From Mesotaenium endlicherianum (taxonomy: Eukaryota; Streptophyta; Zygnematophyceae; Zygnematales; Mesotaeniaceae), in NCBI GenBank assembly GCA_009602735.1, contig WELA01011174.1, positions 99,973 through 163,972 on the forward strand: DNA of 64,000 bases. The letters are read 5' to 3'. Each line of letters begins with the position of its first letter. Position 1 is the first letter of the stretch. Positions 59,801-64,000 of this stretch are shown piece after piece. The translations under genes were made by a program, and so were the position numbers. The notes beneath the pieces were generated by a model. The model made no database searches, was not told the origin of the DNA, and was given only the letters and a program-made list of their open reading frames with translations.

Positions 59801-62453
59801 TCTTCCTATGCAATAGGAGCAATCCTGCTTCAAGACCAAGGCAAGGGACTGCAACCCATCGCCTACGAGTCGAGGAAGCTAAATCCAGCCGAGCAGAATT
59901 ATATAACCACGGAGCGAGAGGCATTGGCGATTATTCATGCCTTGAAGGTTTGGCGCTGCTACGTCGAAGGACGCAAGGTGCTGGTCACGACGGACCACGA
60001 GGCATTGAAGCACCTTCAGACGCAGCCGTATCTCTCACGGAGACAAGCAAGATGGAGTGAATACTTGCGACAGTACAACATCATGATTCAGTACCAGCCC
60101 GGCAAGACGAACCCGGCTGACCCCCTCTCAAGTCTGCAATTAAATGCTGTGATGACATCCCTGAGTACAGATCTGGAAGCTCCCTTTTCTGCCGCCTATG
60201 ATGCGGACCCTTATTACACGAATGGCGAGGCAGCCCTTGACCCACACAAGAAGCAAGAAGGAAACTATTGGGTGAGACAAGACACGGGACAGAGATGCGT
60301 GCCTAATAATCAAGAGCTACGACTCTTGTTACTTCGAGAAGCACACAACAACCCACTTGGAGGTCACTTTGGAATATTAAAGACCACGGGCGTGCTCGCA
60401 AGGACTTATTGCTGGCCAGGAATGTCTAAGCAAGTGAAGGAGTACTGCAGGAGCTGCGACACATGCCAAAGAATCAAACCATCATCACAAAAGGCGGGAG
60501 GACTTCTTCAACCACTAACAATCCCCAAGAGACAATGGGCAGACATCTCGATGGACCTCATCGTGGACTTGCCAGTGACACCATGCGGCTACAATGCAAT
60601 ATTAACAGTGGTGGACAGACTTACAAAGATGGCTCATTTCATCCTAACAACGACCAAGATTTCAGCACCCCAATTAGCAAGACTCGTCTTTGACAACATA
60701 TTTCGATTACATGGCCTGCCATCAAGAATAGTGTCTGATCGCGACCCAAGACTCACAAGCCATTTCTAGAAATATCTCTTCAAGAACTTCGGTACATCGC
60801 TGGATATGTCCACTGCCTACCACCCGCAATCGGATGGACAAATAGAGCGTATGAATCGTACTCTCAAGACCTTTCTAAAGGCCTACGTGTCTACTCTGGA
60901 GCAAGACTGGGACATGTACTTGACCCCTTTGGAGTTTGCCTACAACAACACGACGCAGGCCTCTACCCAAGAGTCCCCTTTCTTCCTCAACTATGGCTTC
61001 CATCCGACCACGCCGCTGAGCTTCACGACTGGCCATGATGAAGTACCTGCAGCGGCAGATTTTTTGGAGACAATAGAAGAAGCCCTTGCAGCAGCCACAA
61101 AAGCTCTACAACACGCGCAAGATGCTCAAGCAAAAATGGCAAACAGGGCTAGAAGAGAAGTTACATAAAAAGTGGGCAACGCAGTGTTACTATCATCCAA
61201 GAACATTTCCCTTAACAACACGCCTGCCGGCAGCAAGTTCTCCCCCAAGTATTTGGGACCCTTCATGATTATCCAGCAAGTCAACCCCGTTGCTTTCAAG
61301 CTAGAACTTCCCTAGACTATGCACATTGACCATGTATTCCACGCTTCCCTCTTCAAGCCATATGTGCAACCCGACAACAAGTTCCCAGGACGTGTGACAA
61401 CCCCACCAGCCCCAACAATAGTGGATGATCATTTGGAGTACGAAGTGGAAGACATAGTGGCTATGAGAAATTTCAGGAGACAGCAGCAATACTTGATCAA
61501 GTGGAAAGGATATCCAGATTCGGAGAATAGTTGGGTGGCGGCGCACTACCTTGACAAAGTTCAGAGAAAGTTGAAGCGCTTCCATGCCGCCAACCCCCAT
61601 CTTGGACCAGCCCCAAGTCTCTCTACTAGAAGCCCAAAGACTTCAAGGAGGCAGCCTGCCACCATCAAGAAGCAGCAAAAGACCCCTTGGAGGCAGCTTG
61701 CAAGAACAAGAAAGAGGAAAAAATGACATTAGACACTTTTCTCTTCTCGCGGTTTCTGACCATAAAACTAAAATTGTTACTGGTGATAGGTCTCTGCATG
61801 ATAAATTCTAAAAATTTACCTGGCTGTAGTCCATGAGTAGCCGGTTACTTAGAATCCAAGTTTGTTCAATTTAGAGCACTGGTCAGCGAGATATGATGCT
61901 CTGAGTAGAAGGGAGTCAGGCTGCTGGCATTATTAGGGCAGAATATGCCTTCTGACATTGTGCCCTCCCCTGAACTTGGAATGCTTTGAAACTGAAGACT
62001 ATGGTAGACCATCTTACAGCGCCCATTTAAAGACTTACTTTGCAGAATTTGGAGATGTATAGAAGGACGTATGATTTTCATAAGTTTCTGCACAGATTTG
62101 GAGGAGTGCCTACTCTCTCAGCTCTCAACGACACTCCAAAAGTTGAAATGCTCTCAAATTTGGTGACCCGGTAGACTTCTCTGACGTGCTCCGTTTAGAA
62201 TTTCATTTTTTTTGATTTAGAGCAGTTTTGTGGACACTATGAAGTTTTGAATTTGTGTCAGATTCTGGGCCAGCTCGTACAATTTTCTTTATCATCAAGG
62301 AGTAGGCTAGCCAATAAGGTCACACCACCCACGACCTTGCCTAGTCTACCTTACATGTGTAGCACCTAACTTGAACCTGTTGACTAGTCTGCTCCACATG
62401 TGTAAGACCTGACTTCACGCGCCGAGACGTCGCTTTTTCTGTCGGAGGAGTGA

Positions 62454-62956
62454 TGTAGTGATTTGAGTTTTATTATATTAGTTTGCTTTTATTTTAATGC
62501 TTTTGAATATACTCAAAGTAGTATTGTGTGGATTCAAGTGCAAAAAGATACTCTAGTAACTTGGTTCATGTTCTTTGAACCTTCAAAGGCATTTTTGAAG
62601 TTAGAAAAAGGACCTAGAAGAACTCCATGTGGCAAAAGTCAAATGTGCCATTTTTAGGTCAAAAGCACATGTGTATATTATTCTAGAAAGAGGTGGCAAG
62701 TTTTGGGATGTGTTGGGTGCCAACACATCAACATGCACCTTCCTAGAAATTACTTATGTAGGAAGTAAATAAACAAGAGCTAGAACGTAGAAAGGGATTC
62801 CAGAATCACTCTTGTACATGCCAAATTCCAAAAATATATCAACTTCCAAGAAGTCATCTCTCTTTCAAGAAGCTACCACTTGTGTTCAAAGATCCTTGTC
62901 TTGAATAGATGAAGTATTGTACTTTACTAAGTACTTTATCTATCTGTTTCACTACA
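62454..62956 (+). repeat. 3' LTR of D2
   Basis: 503 bases, preceded by a polypurine-like GTCGGAGGAGTGA and followed by the CTTGA target duplication. Confidence 0.93.
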
Positions 62957-63261
62957 CTTGATGCCATAAGTTCTTCGACAGTGCGCTCGTCCGCTGGCTG
63001 TCCTGCCCTTCTTTCTGTCTCTTCAGCAGCCTTTGCTAATTGTTCAGCTTCTAATCTGGCTCTCTCCTCCTCAGCCTGCTGTGTTGCGACTGTGGCAATA
63101 GCAGCTGCCTCATCTGCAGCCTCTCTAGCTGCAGTATTCGCCACTGCTTCAAAATAGGTACGGGTTCCTGCTACATGGCTTTCAGCCTGATTTTGGACAT
63201 TCTCGTTATCCTGGTTCTCCATGTCTCGGGAGTTGCTAGTTTGAAACCTTGTCCTTACCAT
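62957..63261 (-). pseudogene. Gag N-terminus of A2
   Basis: Minus-strand Met at 63261, then an Asn/Gln/Glu-rich start and an Ala/Glu-rich helix-forming stretch (TYFEAVANTAAREAADEAA). Cut off at 62957 by the D2 target site; the rest of gag lies left of 56397. Confidence 0.75.
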
Positions 63262-63278
63262 ACAAAGAAGACTGTGAT

Positions 63279-63295
63279 AACAGCTCCAATACCAC
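63279..63295 (-). promoter_or_regulatory. Primer binding site of A2
   Basis: Next to the 5' LTR the minus strand reads TGGTATTGGAGCTG, a variant of the initiator-Met tRNA site. Confidence 0.65.
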
Positions 63296-64000
63296 TGAAA
63301 TGAATCGACATACCAAATAGGCGATTAACAATCAATTAAGATCTTTCTATCAGCAAGTAATCTTTATGGTATTTTCTGTTAATTGATTAAATAGCAAAGG
63401 ACAACACACTAGCAGTGTACAATACTCGCAAGTCAAATGCAAGTAAACTAGCATCAATAATGCGATCAGTAAACTCGTACATCAGCAAGGCTAGAAAACA
63501 ATGCATATCAATGGCTTCTCGCTTTGGATCCAGATATCTCTCCGTAAGCAGTACAAGAGAGTTGGCCTCGTTTTCGAATGCCAAACTGGAAAGCAATACC
63601 TAGCATATGTACATGGAATGAGTTTACTATTCAACGGCCAGTGCGATGGCACCGCCTACCCGGGAGTTAACCACGTTGGTAGGACCTCGGTTAACCAAAT
63701 CCACCGCCATCTCCCATCATCCCGAATCGCCATCCATCCGGAGGATGTCATCTGGCCATTCATCTAGCATATCACACTTGAATGCACATCTAGGCAGTTT
63801 GTTGCTACCGAGTACGGAAGTCAGCTGGCTGTCAAAGAATGTGTTAGCAAGCTGACTTAAGTTGACTTCAGCCTGCTGCTTCCGACTGAGTCATTAAACT
63901 GCCAGTTTAATAAAGTCCAACAGACTGAATAATAACAAGAATTCAGCAGGCTGAACTTATTTAGCTATTATATTTAAATGAATATTATATCAACCAATCA
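63296..64000 (-). repeat. 5' LTR of A2, cut by the window edge
   Basis: Starts TGAAATGAATCGAC at 63296. By comparison with the 3' LTR, about 14 more bases should lie beyond base 64000. Confidence 0.88.

Larger units (their letters stand above)
56397..62956 (+). mobile_element. Family D Ty3/gypsy chromovirus D2, broken
   Basis: Plus-strand element with 5' LTR 56397-56899, primer site, gag (from 56937, zinc knuckle near 58070), pol from about 58200 to 61726 with all domains of D1 in the same order, two 3' repeat units, and 3' LTR 62454-62956. Target duplication CTTGA at 56392-56396 and 62957-62961. LTRs differ at about 24 of 503 sites by eye, so it is clearly older than D1. About six breaks. 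It lies inside the gag of A2. Confidence 0.93.
41861..64000 (-). mobile_element. Family A Ty3/gypsy chromovirus A2, full span, carrying two nested insertions
   Basis: Minus-strand element with both LTRs: 3' LTR 41861-42579 and 5' LTR from 63296 past the right edge. Its own sequence is 41861-43587, 50261-56396 and 62957-64000; the gaps are D1 and D2. Parts from the 5' end: LTR, primer site, gag start (63261), rest of gag (56391 to about 55170, with knuckle CFHCQQTGHFREQC), protease, reverse transcriptase, RNase H, integrase, chromodomain (near 51540), ORF3 (51097-50261 and 43587-42722), hairpin, 3' LTR. The two LTRs differ at very roughly one base in ten over the first 320 bases, so it is the oldest of the near-complete elements. 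More than ten breaks. Confidence 0.9.

Overview
The window reads as nuclear DNA from a streptophyte (land plant or streptophyte green alga). The best evidence is an SnRK2 protein kinase gene with the plant exon layout and an ABA-type acidic C-terminus, plus a relative of the plant-only protein At3g49140. Spliceosomal introns are GT-AG. I cannot name the species. CA/CGCA-rich introns and GC-rich coding exons in the first 13 kb would suit an alga, but that is only an impression.

Layout. Bases 1-22,500 are host DNA with three genes. (1) A minus-strand gene, 5141 down to at least 460, encodes an NT-C2 domain protein; four exons were recovered and its 3' end lies at or beyond the left edge. (2) A plus-strand nine-exon gene, 7742-13296, encodes an At3g49140-like protein with a very large acidic, Gly/Ser-rich insertion. 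(3) A plus-strand nine-exon SnRK2 gene, 17765-21139, encodes a 339-residue kinase and carries a second, divergent, intact copy of exon 8 (20389-20487) only 50 bases upstream of the usual one. That arrangement fits mutually exclusive exons in a stress-hormone kinase and is the most interesting host finding.

Bases 22,500-64,000 are almost wholly Ty3/gypsy LTR retrotransposons with chromodomains, of three families, here called A, C and D. Family A (LTR about 718 bp) has gag, pol with chromodomain, and an extra ORF3 between pol and the 3' LTR; three A elements and one pol fragment are present, all broken. Family C (LTR 600 bp) is present as one internally deleted copy and one 5'-truncated copy. 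Family D (LTR 503 bp) is present as one element that looks whole (D1, 43588-50260, LTRs differing at 2 sites), one older broken copy (D2, 56397-62956, LTRs differing at roughly 24 sites) and one fragment. D1 sits inside ORF3 of element A2 and D2 inside A2's gag, each with a perfect 5-bp target duplication (GAAAT, CTTGA). A2 itself interrupts an older D fragment. Relative age from this nesting: D fragment, then A2, then D2, then D1.

The retroelement region also shows head-on joins between elements, a local inversion in a gag, inverted LTRs flanking a pol fragment, a conserved hairpin beside the polypurine tract, and short tandem arrays of about 42 bp. The A-family ORF3 matches no family I recognise and differs far more between copies than the pol beside it. 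No rRNA, tRNA, CRISPR or organellar sequence was seen.
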